Positions 24,995 through 36,854 of a DNA stretch of 64,000 bases are shown here, piece by piece. Where the stretch lies: NCBI GenBank assembly GCA_037043015.1, contig CM073330.1, positions 4,303,263 through 4,367,262 on the forward strand. The letters run 5' to 3'. Position 1 is the stretch's first letter. Every line of letters starts with the position of its first letter. The stretch is from Bryum argenteum (taxonomy: Eukaryota; Streptophyta; Bryopsida; Bryales; Bryaceae). A program made the position numbers and the translations under genes. Under the pieces are notes generated by a model, which did not search any database, was not told the DNA's origin, and saw only the letters and a list, made by a program, of their open reading frames with translations.

Positions 24995-26473
24995 CTAATA
25001 CTGAATGTCACAACTATCAAACCATGAAAGTACCAGCTTGTCTACAATGTTGTCCTGGATTTTACCTTTTAGTATAGAATACCATCTAAAAAATGATGAT
25101 TTCTGATACAAGGCAATACCAAACTGCCCTCTATTGCCTACTGTCCTAGTACAATGCCACAATTCATTTGATTTGCATAACATAATATCACCAATAAGTG
25201 GGATAGTAAACAGTTTTACTCCTGGGAAGTAAAACTTCACCTCATTCCCATACTCATCTTTTGTCCCTGTAAAAAAACACAATTCATTTAATAAATATAT
25301 CAAAACCAATACTTAAAAGTCTATAGAAAATTCTATTTTTTACAAAATAAAAAATAAAAAATTGCATACTTACCATTTTGACCAAACCAAACGAAAAACC
25401 CATACGATACATCATCTGTATCTGTATGGATGTTACAATGGTAATTCTTGGTAATACTCATCGTTGTGAATGGTGTATTACCAAGACGAATGTTATTATC
25501 AGCAGTAATACCTTCTTCCTTCAATACATTTTCCAAATGTTCAAAAATATTTGGAAATTGAATCTTCAAATGATTACAAATCAGGCTTGCCAACTGATCT
25601 GCACGATAGTAGCACTCTTCGACATTATGTCGAAACCTATAAAAATCACACACAAATATTAGTTCAATTTATAATAAATTGTAATAGTAAGATTTTTATA
25701 AAAAATAACATTTATACAAATAAATATGCATTCAAAACTACAAGGGTTTTGATACTTACCTTCCAATCTCTCCATAAGCATATCGATAACCAAAAGTTAC
25801 AATTCTTGCATCAAAATCCACCCTTTTCATTTCACCACGTTTTGTCGAACATCCCTTAGCCTCCAAAAATGTACCCAGCTCGGTCATCATCGTTAGAGCA
25901 CTGGAGGTAAATCTACCATTAACAAGTAGAAAATGAAATCCACAAGCTCCAGTTTCAACGCACAAAGTTGGAGCCGCAATCTCCTCGAAATCTCCAAGCT
26001 CCTTGTCCAAATTAAACTCTTTAGTCCAATACACTTTTGGTCTCACCTTGTGAACTCTAGAAGCAACCACAAGGTTTTCCTTCCTGCAGTACCATGCCCC
26101 CGTTATCAAAGTATCTCGTGTACTTGTTCTTTGAACTCAGGAAATGCACATTACATAAATGTTCCTTTAATTTTTTGGCATCTGCTGGAATCCCGGTCCT
26201 CCCACACTCATTGCATGTGTATTTTTTTCCACTAGAATCGAGGACAAGTCCATGCTTTTCAAAAAATGAGGCATAAAGGTACAACTTCTCTAACCGAACG
26301 TGAGCTTTACTTGTGTAATGAACACTGATATTACCCTCAGTATTAGGCACCAAGCAATCACAAATCTGACACTTGTGTTTAAAAGGGTCATCAATCCCCG
26401 AAAGCTTCCTTTGTTTACCACTCGCTTTTGACCTTTGACCGATGTTTTTGGCTTTCCGTAGACAAGAAGCCAA
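24995..26473 (-). CDS. Zinc-finger + TET/JBP-like 2OG-Fe(II) oxygenase
   Basis: Three exons on the minus strand: about 26473-25760, 25636-25374 and 25266-24995. Both introns are GT-AG and the phases match. The first exon encodes a matrin/U1-like finger (CQICDCLVPN...H.....H) and a C2H2 finger (CNECGRTG...H....H). The last two encode the oxygenase core. HTDTDDVSYGFFVWFG holds the HxD iron ligands (25428-25420), GDIMLCKSNELWHCT the distal His (25156), and RGQFGIALYQKS a candidate 2-oxoglutarate-binding Arg. Spacing and the D-x2-(S/P)-(Y/F)-G context resemble TET/JBP-like enzymes, which oxidise 5-methylcytosine or thymine in DNA. There is one frame break at a run of five C (26097-26101), possibly a homopolymer error. 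The 5' end is unresolved. No in-frame ATG was found, so an upstream exon is expected inside block B. AlkB-type or prolyl-hydroxylase families are alternatives. Confidence 0.55.
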
Positions 26474-27539
26474 AGATTAGATTTTATAGGTATCTCTTGT
26501 ATATTTAAAAAAACAAACTATACCAAACTCAGTATCAAATACCATTTAGCAACAAAGAAAGAGAACACCTTAGAGCATCTTGTTATACGGTGAGTAAAGT
26601 CACCGAACAACTCAAAGATAAAGTAGACTCTTTATGAATTGCGTAAAATCCATGACTAAAGTCAAATCCTGGATATGAAGGCATCTTGTGACGATGTGAG
26701 GATATGTCACAAAGCCACTCAAAGACTAATCCAAGATAAGACTTTAGTTACGGAAGCCCTACATACGATACTAAATACCAAGATCTCGCATTATATATCT
26801 CTCAAAGCCCCGAATTACAAGTTGAAGTAAAAGTCCCTACGACGATACCATATGAATCAAAGCAATATGTATCGGACCATTCACTAGCCATCCCTCAAGA
26901 CAATCGTCGTACTAGAAGTCAGCAGAGTTTCTTACTTAGATTGTAGTTTTCAACTTTTGTAGTTTCAAGTTTCAATCGTCATAGTCCGAAAATTTTGAAT
27001 CTACTCCTTGATCTTAACCGCATTGAAGCAATCATGATATGAGCGATTAAAATAAAAAAACACTACATCACACCAATTGAATAATGTACAAGTCCAATAC
27101 AATCAACATTTGCTTATTTCGTGCTAGTATGGCGCACCACATCGAGTATAGAGAAATAATATGAAATCGAACCGTGTCAACACATTTGCCATGAATGCAA
27201 CATTTATCATGACCGTTTCAAGACTTTTGAATTATGGAAGGCAATTCACATGGTGACGGATCCCATTTGTTGTAGCAGAGAGCGGCTTTCTCCCATGAGA
27301 AGTTTTCAAAAATTCTTAAGGTAAAGAGTGTGTCTCTGCATGGCAACAGTATTCACATCATAAAACCAGCAATTCTGTACTTCGTCCTCACACAACCAGA
27401 TAATTCAGATACTTCAATTTGCAATCGCAGCGAAAGCACTGAAAATGCATACTTAAGAATCATTTTTTTAGATCATGGAAAGCGGAAGAGTTTTAAAGCA
27501 AAGAGACAGTACCTTCAGTGTTCTAGAGGTTAGCTCTAT

Positions 27540-28870
27540 GATCTGCACACTATTGTCAACTAGGTAACCTCGCATTTGAAGCATGATCTGCTTCACAAGA
27601 TGATCTGGGGCCTCCTTACTAACACCATACTCCTGCCGCATGAGACCACACCATCAAGTAGCGGCTGGCACTGCTTTCGTCCCACGGGCAATGTGCTCAA
27701 ACGCAAACGACAAGAGCGCATCACCAGCAAGCACGGCTATGCCCTCGTTGTGCACCTGGTCACCCACCGCATGTGAGCGAGCAATTCCAGTCTATCAACA
27801 TCCCAATCGCTATTTCGGAAAAGAAAAGAAAGAATTAAGCGAGCGCGTATTGGGAAAGTACTTCTGGTGAAGAATCCTGGCGTGTTACCTTGTGGAGGGT
27901 GGGCTGGCAGATCACGAACAGGCTGGAGATCCAGAACAGAAACTTAAGATCCAGACAAGAATAAGCTGTATTACCAAAATATAAGCTGAAAGAGGAGAGA
28001 GGATAACATGTTAAGGAGAGGGTGATGGATACTCAAACATACCATCAATCAAGAGATGAAATAAACACCACATAGCATCCTGCTCCTTCCATCCGGTCTT
28101 CCTCTGCTCTTGCTAAATTGCTTGACAAATGCTAAAACAAAGTGCTTCAAAAGAGCGATGATAGATTTCTCCCTAGTAACTTCGGAAGAAGTTCAACACT
28201 CAAGCCCTTTGTAGCAAAGAAAGACGAGGCAATTCGGAGGACGAAAGAGTCACGAAGGGATCCTCGTGGAAAACGAGATCAAGAGGTGTAAGGCTCAACA
28301 CTTGAACTGCTTGAACCGGGAGCGCGGTCGCTTGCGCCAATCTCTCAACAAATTCTCTCTGCTATGAGTCTTCACCGCGATCGAACGGAGGATAGAAACA
28401 AGGATTAATACATGCTCTTGAACTAGTCTTTCGTCACTATTTTTGCAATAAAGAGCCATTCGAGGTGTTTAATAATTTTGCAAAGAGAGACATTTGGGTG
28501 GAGTACATATTTGAACAAGAATTCGAGATCACCATCCAAGCCTCCGAGGAAGCGAAGCATGAATCAAAAATTTGTGGAGGTCGATGCGACAACGTCCGTT
28601 TCCGCACTTCATCCACCAGGCCGGCACTAAGAAACCGAGTGGAGGATAGAGGAGGCTCAAAAAGGGCAAGCACTTACCGAAGGAGACAGGAAACCCTCGG
28701 CCGAAACGCGCGCAGTGAGGGTGACGTCCGATTCTGGGGATGTGTGTGAGAAAGAGAAAGGGGCAAGATCGAAGACAGAGAGAGAGAGCAGTGCTTGAAG
28801 GAGGAAGCTCAACGTGGCCGTCGAGATTCCTTCGTTCCGCGGCAACATGCACACCTGTAGTCAATGGCTT
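27540..28870 (-). pseudogene. Geranylgeranyl diphosphate synthase-like gene fragment
   Basis: Read on the minus strand, 27672-27760 encodes GDQVHNEG followed by VLAGDALLSFAFEHIA. This is the well-known central stretch of trans-isoprenyl diphosphate synthases of the plant GGPPS type, which make the C20 precursor of carotenoids, chlorophyll and gibberellins. The exon follows a plausible acceptor. An upstream segment ends in PTLHK at a GTAACA donor (about 27890), which resembles the family's basic-proline stretch before this exon. A pyrimidine-rich possible 5' UTR exon ends at a GTAAGT donor near 28690. Downstream, an in-frame TGA follows shortly, and I found neither aspartate-rich motif. The identity of the central exon is secure. 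Whether any intact gene exists is doubtful. It is probably a captured or decayed fragment. Confidence 0.6.
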
Positions 28871-28974
28871 GGGTGGCTAGGGCGGTTTCGCATCTAAGTT
28901 ACTGTTCACATCCATTATTCGAGGAGCAAGTGGAGCCGGAGAGTCTGGAAGTACGAAGAGAGCGAGGCAAATAG

Positions 28975-29132
28975 AAATGAGTAGCATTTTTTTGGTTTTT
29001 GACTTTTGGACATAGTATAAGGGCAAATATTTCTAAACGACCGTTCAAAAACATTGTTGTTCTTGAACGGCCGTTGAGAAATATTTGCCCTATCATGTCA
29101 AAACTCGACAAAAACCGACATCATTTTTTTCA
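28975..29132. repeat. Long hairpin (foldback element), copy B
   Basis: This is the same foldback as in copy A, with inner arms at 29021-29053 and 29058-29090. The arms are unchanged between copies, although many nearby positions differ. Confidence 0.7.
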
Positions 29133-32100
29133 TTGTAAGCACCCCAAAAAGCGCCATATTAGCGGAATAACGCCATTTTAACAAAATTGGTTCAAGTGAC
29201 AAAATAACCAATATGTTGTGAAAAAAAAGTTTTTTCCCATATGCATAATCAAGTTGGGTACCCTCGAGTAGAATTTTGGAGACTTATTTTAATTTTATGA
29301 ACTTCATGCAAACTATTTTCTAGAAGAAGGTCAAGAAACAAAAACATAGGAAAACATGCATATAAGATCATATAAGATATATTTGGTTCAAGACAAATAC
29401 GAACGACAAGCACCTCTCTTTACAAGTTTGTGAATTTTAAGAAATGTTTCTTTTGCAAATATTCCGAAATCTTGAATTTTGGAAGAAATAACTTTGAAAT
29501 TACTAGAATTTTGCAAGATTATTTTTGAAAATTTTGGAGGGTGTCCACGTAGAATTGGCAAGCTCTTTCACGTGGGTTACTTCACAGCTTAAGTATCGAT
29601 TTGTTTATGGACATGTTCCAAAAAGCAAAATTCAAGAAATAATAATTTTAAACTACCCGTTCTAGTCTTGAAACCTAAAGTTTCTAAATGAAGATTTTTA
29701 ATTTGGAAAATGGCTTTGCCTATTTTACCACATATACTTTGCAATATCCAAGCTGGAAGAACCTTTATCCAATCCGTTGGAATGCGCAAACGGTTTAATC
29801 TAATATTCATTGTCTGTTTTAGTAAATGTTTTCATTACATTAATATTTACAAATGTTGTGAGACTTTAAGTTGTTGAGAGAGGGTTAGAGGTTGAGATCT
29901 TTATGATTTGAGAATTTTAACGCTCAATGAATATTAGACACGAACAAGTGTGATATTATGGTATTTTTAATGAATCTTACGGATTCAGAAATTGCATAAT
30001 ATCATGAAGGGATTAATATTGATTTCCCATTTCATGCAAAATCTGGTTACTAATATTCATTAAAAATTATATCGAGATTCAATTATATATTTCTATACAT
30101 ATGGAGTTCCCGGATATTATACTTCACATAGTGCCCCTAGACTATCTAAAGGTTATGATTATGTTCTAGGGCGACAGCTCAAAATTGATGTGATATTATA
30201 GAGGTCGAAGGTGATATTATGGAAAATGAGTGGCTCTGTACATAACTATGGAGAAGTTCACTTCGTTGGTGTCTTTTACAGAATCATACAGGCCCTTTTC
30301 CTAATCAATGAATTTCAGTGAGATCCGGTTATTCGGACGTGCAGGCTTCATTCTCATGTCCTATTCCCGTATGGCCGGACATGCTATTTAAAGCGGAGGC
30401 AGTAACGTGGCATTGCAGTGGCGCTCTTTTCGAGGTCTGACAAGAAGTAGTTATGACCGGGGGGTGCACTTCACGGCGCGACGCCGCAAAGATTCATTCC
30501 GATTTGTTTCTCACTTAGTCGCTTCCACCGTGAGAGCATACGTCGTGGTCACGGTTAGAGATCACACTGACGGGCGGTCGAGCTGCCGTTTGAAGGAGAA
30601 TGAGTCGTTCTACTTCGGATTTCGCTGAGGAGTTTGAGGCCGGTAGGTGGTGACCGCACTCACGCATCTGAGCCATTGACCGACTTCGGCTCGGCGGGAC
30701 TCGACTCGAATGCACCGTCCGCTTCCTTCTCTCGTGTTCCACCTCACTTTGTTAACATGTAGAATTAGCTTGTTGTCATATTTGCTTAGCTACTAGCGAC
30801 TCAATCCTCGCCGAGATAGTACAAGACAAGAGCTCCGAGGTCATTACGATGATTGAATGTCCTGTACTAGTCATTGAAGCCGTTGCGTTGTCGTACGGTC
30901 GGGGGCGTCGGTAGTTACTACGAGCGTTCAATGTGCAGTTCATACTTCAAGTTAACTTCAGTTCACTTGAACCCCAAGTTCACTTACTATAGTTAGTAGT
31001 TGGCACCCATACACTCAGTGATTGTGCTAGCAATTGAACCAGATTGAATGGAGAGTGACTCAAATCTTTATAGTAAGTGCATCATGTCGTTGAATTGAGT
31101 TCATTAGATTGCGGACTACTTGTGGCCACTCTTATAATACCGCTCATTGATTCCCTCATTCAATCGGTCTCTACGACTAGTAAGATTCAATACGATCGAT
31201 TTGAATTCTTAGTACTTTAGTTAGTAGTACTTACTAGACTGAGGAATGTCATGATCATTACGTATTAGAAGTTAGATCAATTCATGAATTTTCACTGAAC
31301 AATCATGCATTCCTATACTTGAAATGCTCAATGACACCTAGTTACTTTGCTTCATATTATGCAGTTTCATGCAAAATTTGAGTAATCAAGCCGAGTAATA
31401 CTATACATTCAATGAAAATGTTAGCAAGGTTCGTAGAGGAAAAGATACAGATTGAGAAGCAGTCCTGGCGAATCGCGATGGAGAATTGTCCAGTTTAATC
31501 CGAGCGTTTGTCCAGTTTAATCCGAGCGGCCGTGCAAATCCTCAATTCTGTAAAAATGGCATCATGCCGCTAATATGGCACACATCTACTTTCTGGACGA
31601 CAGTACAAAAACTGATGTGATATTACATAATTCTCAGATGATATTATGGAAAATGAATGACAATGTTTATAATGGCGTGATATTATTAAAATAATCGCCA
31701 AGCCCGTATGAGCGGTTCACTGATATATTGAGGGGACATGCTGTACTGACTACTGAGGTCGTCGAGAGGCACGTGTAGCGATCGAGTGACAAATGAATCT
31801 GGGCGGTCGTTCAGATTTGGTTTATTCATAGTTCAAATGATCGGCCAATTTGGATCATGGATCTGCTTTCACTTGAAATGAGCTCAACTGTAAATGTTCC
31901 TGCATGGGCGTTGAAGATTTCGAGGTAAGCAGTATGTGGTAATCGCTGCTAAGATGTATGTGGTTCTCGCGGATCGTTTTCAGTTCTGGACGACCGTTTA
32001 AATTCTGGCGCAAGATGCAGATTTCATTTCTCTAAAGCACGCCGATTAGTATTATCTGGTGCGCAAATTGTAGATATTCTTGGGCGGCCGCTCAGATATG

Positions 32101-33090
32101 CGTACCCACACCCGTCGAAAGATGCTGTCTGGACTGTACTTCTAAATGTTATCGGGGTACCATGATGGTAGCTTGTATGGCGGCCATGTTACAAAATCCA
32201 GAAAGCATATGGGCGGTGGTTCTCCATTGCCCTACGCATTCTGTCTGCGATGTTTTCTGGACGGTCGTTCAGATTAATTGTTTGATCCACTTTTGTGGAA
32301 GGTACCGGTGACTTTTGGCGGAGTCAATTGCTTGAAGTCGTGGGTCACTGGTTCTGGGCGGCCGCGCAGATTTATTTGTGAAGTTTTAGGATGAAGTTTT
32401 CGGTTTCTCCTATTTACTGATGTGATCATGTTACCTCCCTTCAAGTTGTTGTCCCAGCCTTTTCTGATGTCGTTCTCTGTTTACGGTGCACTCACTTGGA
32501 GGGCTCGGAAGATTGATGTCATTCTTCTACTTCGGTGGAATCCTATATCTCTTGCACTTCTTTATTCAAAGATGTCGTGTCCTCTCGTATCTACGACAAT
32601 GTCGACTACACTGAGTCCTCAAAGAATCGACTCGACGTGTCGTGCACATCATCAGTGGTAGTCAATTCCTCCTGGACGGCAAAACATTCTTGTCTCCGTG
32701 CTCACCGAACCGTATTGTTTGCAGGGTTTCACGGATTATGACAAGACAGACTCCGGGGTTGAGAGTCATCAAGACTCGGTGGATGATGATCCTATTCCCG
32801 AGTGTGAGGGATTGGAATCGACCAATGGTCGGGAATGGCCTTACTTGCAAAACATGATGACGGGAGCGACTTTGCGGACGTCATTATAGTGAACGTGGAT
32901 CCGAATGCGTGTATTGACGGCCAGAGCGTTTTGGGAGAAGGGAATGTTGGCATCGTAGTTCTCGTGAGTAATCGACGGAGATGTTTGCTCTTGTCGACAT
33001 GCTCATACCATGGCCAAAGCGTCAAGTTTTTCATTGCGTCGGAGAGAGAGAGGTGAGTGTGTGCGACCACGCTAGGAAGAACATGGCGCT
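29132..33090. other. AT-rich noncoding middle of copy B
   Basis: This is equivalent to 2690-6680. The near-palindromes are better preserved here than in copy A (31527, 31801, 31990, 32084, 32265, 32355), each followed by CAGAT or CAAAT. Short open stretches at 32640-33060 could be the 5' part of the DUF7869-like gene, but I could not connect them in one frame. Confidence 0.5.
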
Positions 33091-36068
33091 CAAATGATGC
33101 AAGGAATGGTGGGCCTAGGACTCCGGGAAAGCGTAGGTATCGCTATCAAACAAGATCTCGTCGTGCACAAAATAAAAGAAGATAGGCGGAAGTCCTTGTT
33201 ATCGAGAGGCGCGCTTGCAAGAGTCTTCGTTCAAAGATGCTGCAACCAAGGTTGTACTAGAAAGTTCGGGGTGGGGGTGGTCGATTGCATTACGCACCGA
33301 GATGTACATGCGCTCGTTCCGCATTTAAGTCGATGAAGAACCTTGACGTTCACCGAGGCATGCACGACGTTTACGGTGGAAAAGCGAAGGTGGTCACGGT
33401 GGAGGGGAGGAGATTTGCATAAAAGCCTGGCGGATAATCCACAATGTAAGTCTCATGGACGTTCCACAGTGCACGCTTCTAGGGTGAAGCGACAAGAGAG
33501 GGGCTCCTCACGGCAACTTGTCGCGCGATAAGTGTCGGACTAAGAGTCTCCAAGCCGCGAGACTCTTCGCTCATTACTGTCGACAAAGGCAGACCACATG
33601 CCCCACATGCACCGGACGCTTTCTTCTGGTGAGAGGGCGCTCGTGAAGGTTCTTCCTGCAGGAACACGTTGGAGTTCGCTCCTAGAGGACGTCAACAAGG
33701 TAATTGTCAATTTACAACTCGGACATTCCATTTTCCCTCGATCGTTGTTCCAATGCGATCATCCTATCCGAGTTCACTCGGTTTTGGAGTGGCGCAAAAA
33801 ATTCTCCATGGAATTGTTAGTTAGTTTCTGAGCGGTCGTTCAAAATGATCCTCCAATAATTCTCTCAGTTGCCTTCCACCGAGAAGGGGTGGGGGATGAC
33901 ACTATGGATGCAAGGCGTAATATACCGAGGATACATGTATCCGGGCGGTCGCTCGAAGTAATTACTTCGACGACGTTCGGGGTCATCTCGCGAGTGCATG
34001 TGCACCGCATTGTTTCTAGGAAGGCCACCGAGAATCATGATCTCAATGTAGACCTCAATTTCTGGACGCTATTGAGGGAAATGCTTTTGACCCCTTCAAC
34101 GTTGCTCGTCACCATTCCCGTGTCAATGAGGGGCTCGGCCTCGACACGCGTCTCGCAGACTTGCTTGCTTGACAAGATACGTGGCAAGCATTTTCGTGAC
34201 TTTTCGGTGAAGGGCGAGAGGAGATGACTTCTCAAGGTGCGGCCGAATGTGACAAGGCGAGGGCCCTTCGCGCGACGTTCGTGCCGCAATGAGGAGGAAT
34301 TGAACGCGTCAACCGGAAGTTCCATTACACCTCTTCACGCAGAGGCATGTCGGCGGATATCGCAGCGGGCGCTATCAAAATATCGGCCCTCACGAATGTT
34401 GTCTATTATCCACGATAAGATGGACCATTCCAAAACAAATGCGTGCCTCGTTTGCAAGGAAGACCAAGTCCTTGGACGCTTACATGAAGCTACCGGTCAT
34501 GGTGACGGGGATGTTTGCTCACGGCACGGTGACGAAGTACGCGCACTCTGACTTGCCCATATTCGATTCCGATAGCAATTTCTCGATTGGGATCAATCGC
34601 GAAGTTGCTTTGCGTGATCTTGAGGAACCGCCCGTCAGTAGTTCCCGAAGCCTATTCAGAGGGTCCGGCTCCACGCCACTATTCCGGGCGCTGTTGCATG
34701 GAAGTGAGGTTTGTAGGGCTTCGTTAAAAGAGGCAAGTGAGGGCGAATGGATGCCGTGCCCTTCCGCCCCGTGCTCCACATCCAAATGGACAACAGTTGG
34801 AAGGATAACAAAAACCGATATGTCTTTTGCTTTTGGTCTCTATTGGTTGCCAAACGTATTGTGAAGGAAGTGGTGGTCTCATTTATGATGGTCGGGCACA
34901 CTCATGATGACATTGATGCATCCTTCGGGCGTTGGAGTATGAAATTGCGGAGAATGACTATCCAACTCGCCCTTGTTGATGCGGTCTTACATGGACATGG
35001 AAGAAGATGCCACGATTCCTCACCTCGTGGAGGAGGTCCCAAACTTCAAGGATTTCATAAAACCATTTATAGCAACCGGTGCGAAGAGGCTAGTCGGGCA
35101 TGCAAAGGGACGGCAATTCAAGTTCTTTGTGGATGACAATGGTTGGCCGATCATGCAATATAAGTTGAATTGCACAAGAAAGGAGTGGAAGCCTGCTCTC
35201 GGAATCAAGTCGAAGACGGACGGACGAAGAAGGCGACCAATGCCGCTGAAGGAGAGCCCATGGCGGTGAGGCCGCAAGCATTGAAGGGTGAAGACGACAT
35301 ACTTCACGGACTAGATGGATACATCAAGCATTGGGAGAGCTTGTTGGAAGAGGAAGCTGGGTCTAATTTCCACGCACATGTATCACGCTGTATCCAATAC
35401 TGGACGAGGGTAAGAGATAGCGTGAGTGAGAAGGACTACTTGACAGGTTCTCGTGAGTTGCAGTGTGGATTCTGGCCTCACACGAGACAACAAGGAGACA
35501 TCATGACAGACATCATGGAGGATGGAAGAACTCGAGAGGAGATGGATGAAGACGAACCGTACATCGGAAGTTTGGATGCCAGACCACCACCGTCTTACAA
35601 TGTTGCCGTCGATGCAAAGAAGGGGTTCCTCCTCTTTGTGCGACCCGCCTCCGAGGCAAGGGAGCCGATATGGATGGGAATGGCGGACGACGATCCACAG
35701 TTTGATCCTACTCGGGAACATTTTCGAGAGATCCCCATGAGGTGGTATGTACCATGTGCAACCGGGAGGCAATGTGACAAAAGGTATCAAGGTTGGGACG
35801 GACATAAGCGATTCATGTGGAAGCCCGATCCTACATGCACCATGGCAGACTATACATCAACCGATAGCATCCTTGCATCGTGGAAGCCGAGGTCAACCAA
35901 AAACAACACGCAAGTCGCACCGAATAGGCAAATACAATTTGCTTTGGACAACTTACGACGAATTGAGGTTCACGAGAGTCTCGGCATGTGAAGAATATGA
36001 GCATTTCTACATGGTAGGGAGGTTTGAGGTAGCTGCCCAGAAAGACGTGTTGACTAGCCCAAGTTAGG
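33090..36068 (+). pseudogene. DUF7869-type transposon gene, copy B (frame-broken)
   Basis: Segments on the plus strand, in order: FVQRCCNQGCTRKFGVGVV (about 33225-33280), MPHMHRTLSSGERALVKVLP (33598-33657), LSIIHDKMDHSKT (34400-34437), KLPVMVTGMFAHG (about 34487-34525), then the core HIQMDN, NRYVFCFWSLLVAKRI and SFMMVGHTHDDIDASFGRWS (34775-34945). Next come EEVPNFKDFIKPFIATGAKR (about 35025-35085) and a 200-residue C-terminal part ending near 36068. The HIQMDN plus GHTHDDID pair is typical of DUF7869 proteins, which occur in multicopy, transposon-like genes. At least five frame changes are needed (about 34440, 34750, 34970, 35230, 35990), so no complete protein is encoded as given. The part from 34684 on is absent from copy A. 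I infer a decayed or mis-sequenced transposase-like gene. Confidence 0.65.
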
Positions 36069-36854
36069 ACAAGACTGTGGACATCATTGGAGAAAACTTC
36101 AAGGAAGTTTGAGGAAGCCCTGAAAATTGTCGGCAAAGTGTGGTAAGAAGTGAGTGAATATACCAAGAAGAGAGTGTGCAAGGTACATTCCGTACGGTTA
36201 TATGAGTAAGTTATAGCAATGATACACCGCGTTATCTAATGCGCATACCAAAAGACGGAAGCAACGTGTGAACATAACGTAGTGCACTGTAGAAGGTTTA
36301 TATTCCAAATTTCCGGATGTAGTAGATTACAATTATGTTTTATGTCAACGTTACGTAAACAGTAAACATTTCAGTCCTTCCAGTAACATGACAAGAGGTT
36401 TTGTATGTATTGAGTAAAATGAAGATGAATATTACAAAGTTTGTTACTAGTGTTTGACTCTCAATGAATGTAATGTACAACACAATGGTCCAGTATTTAC
36501 TTTCACTATTGGAAACCAAGTCTTGTGTATTCCCATGTCCCATGTGGAGGCATCACATCTCACATTGAAATTCTTCTCTTTCACTTGGTTTCTGAACTGC
36601 AGCTCAAAAAGTTATAGTGTGACATTACAGAGTCCCTGTGATATTATAGAGTCTATGTGATATTATAGAATCCGTGTGATAATATGAAGTCCATGTGATA
36701 TTACAAAGTCCGTGTGATATTATGAAGTTCATGTGATATTACAAAGTCCGTGTGATATTACGAAGTCCAACTTAGAATACAAAGTCCTAGTGATATTACA
36801 GAGTACAGAAAGCATTCTCAACTACCTCCTATTGTGCCATTTTGCAAGAATATG
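36069..36854. other. Noncoding stretch with 19-bp minisatellite
   Basis: No gene was seen between the DUF7869-like gene and the next minus-strand exon. The only structure is the GTGATATTA minisatellite at 36615-36805. Confidence 0.6.
36615..36805. repeat. 19-bp minisatellite, AAGTCCGTGTGATATTA type
   Basis: About nine units of 19 bp, consensus (C/T)(A/G)AAGTCCGTGTGATATTA, with point differences. The GTGATATTA part also occurs singly in blocks A and B. Confidence 0.8.

Larger units (their letters stand above)
26448..34683. repeat. Large duplicated block, copy B
   Basis: This is the second copy of the 8.2-kb block, in the same orientation as copy A. Here both flanks are visible. On the left it continues into the exons of a TET/JBP-like gene on the minus strand. 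On the right the DUF7869-like coding sequence runs about 1.4 kb beyond the point where copy A ends at its gap. The true element is therefore probably longer than the shared part on both sides. Confidence 0.9.

Noticed and set aside
1..34683. Blocks A and B as the two LTRs of a giant retrotransposon
   Set aside because: They are 8 kb long and contain genes. No reverse transcriptase, integrase, primer site or polypurine tract was recognised between them, and a different gene set lies inside.
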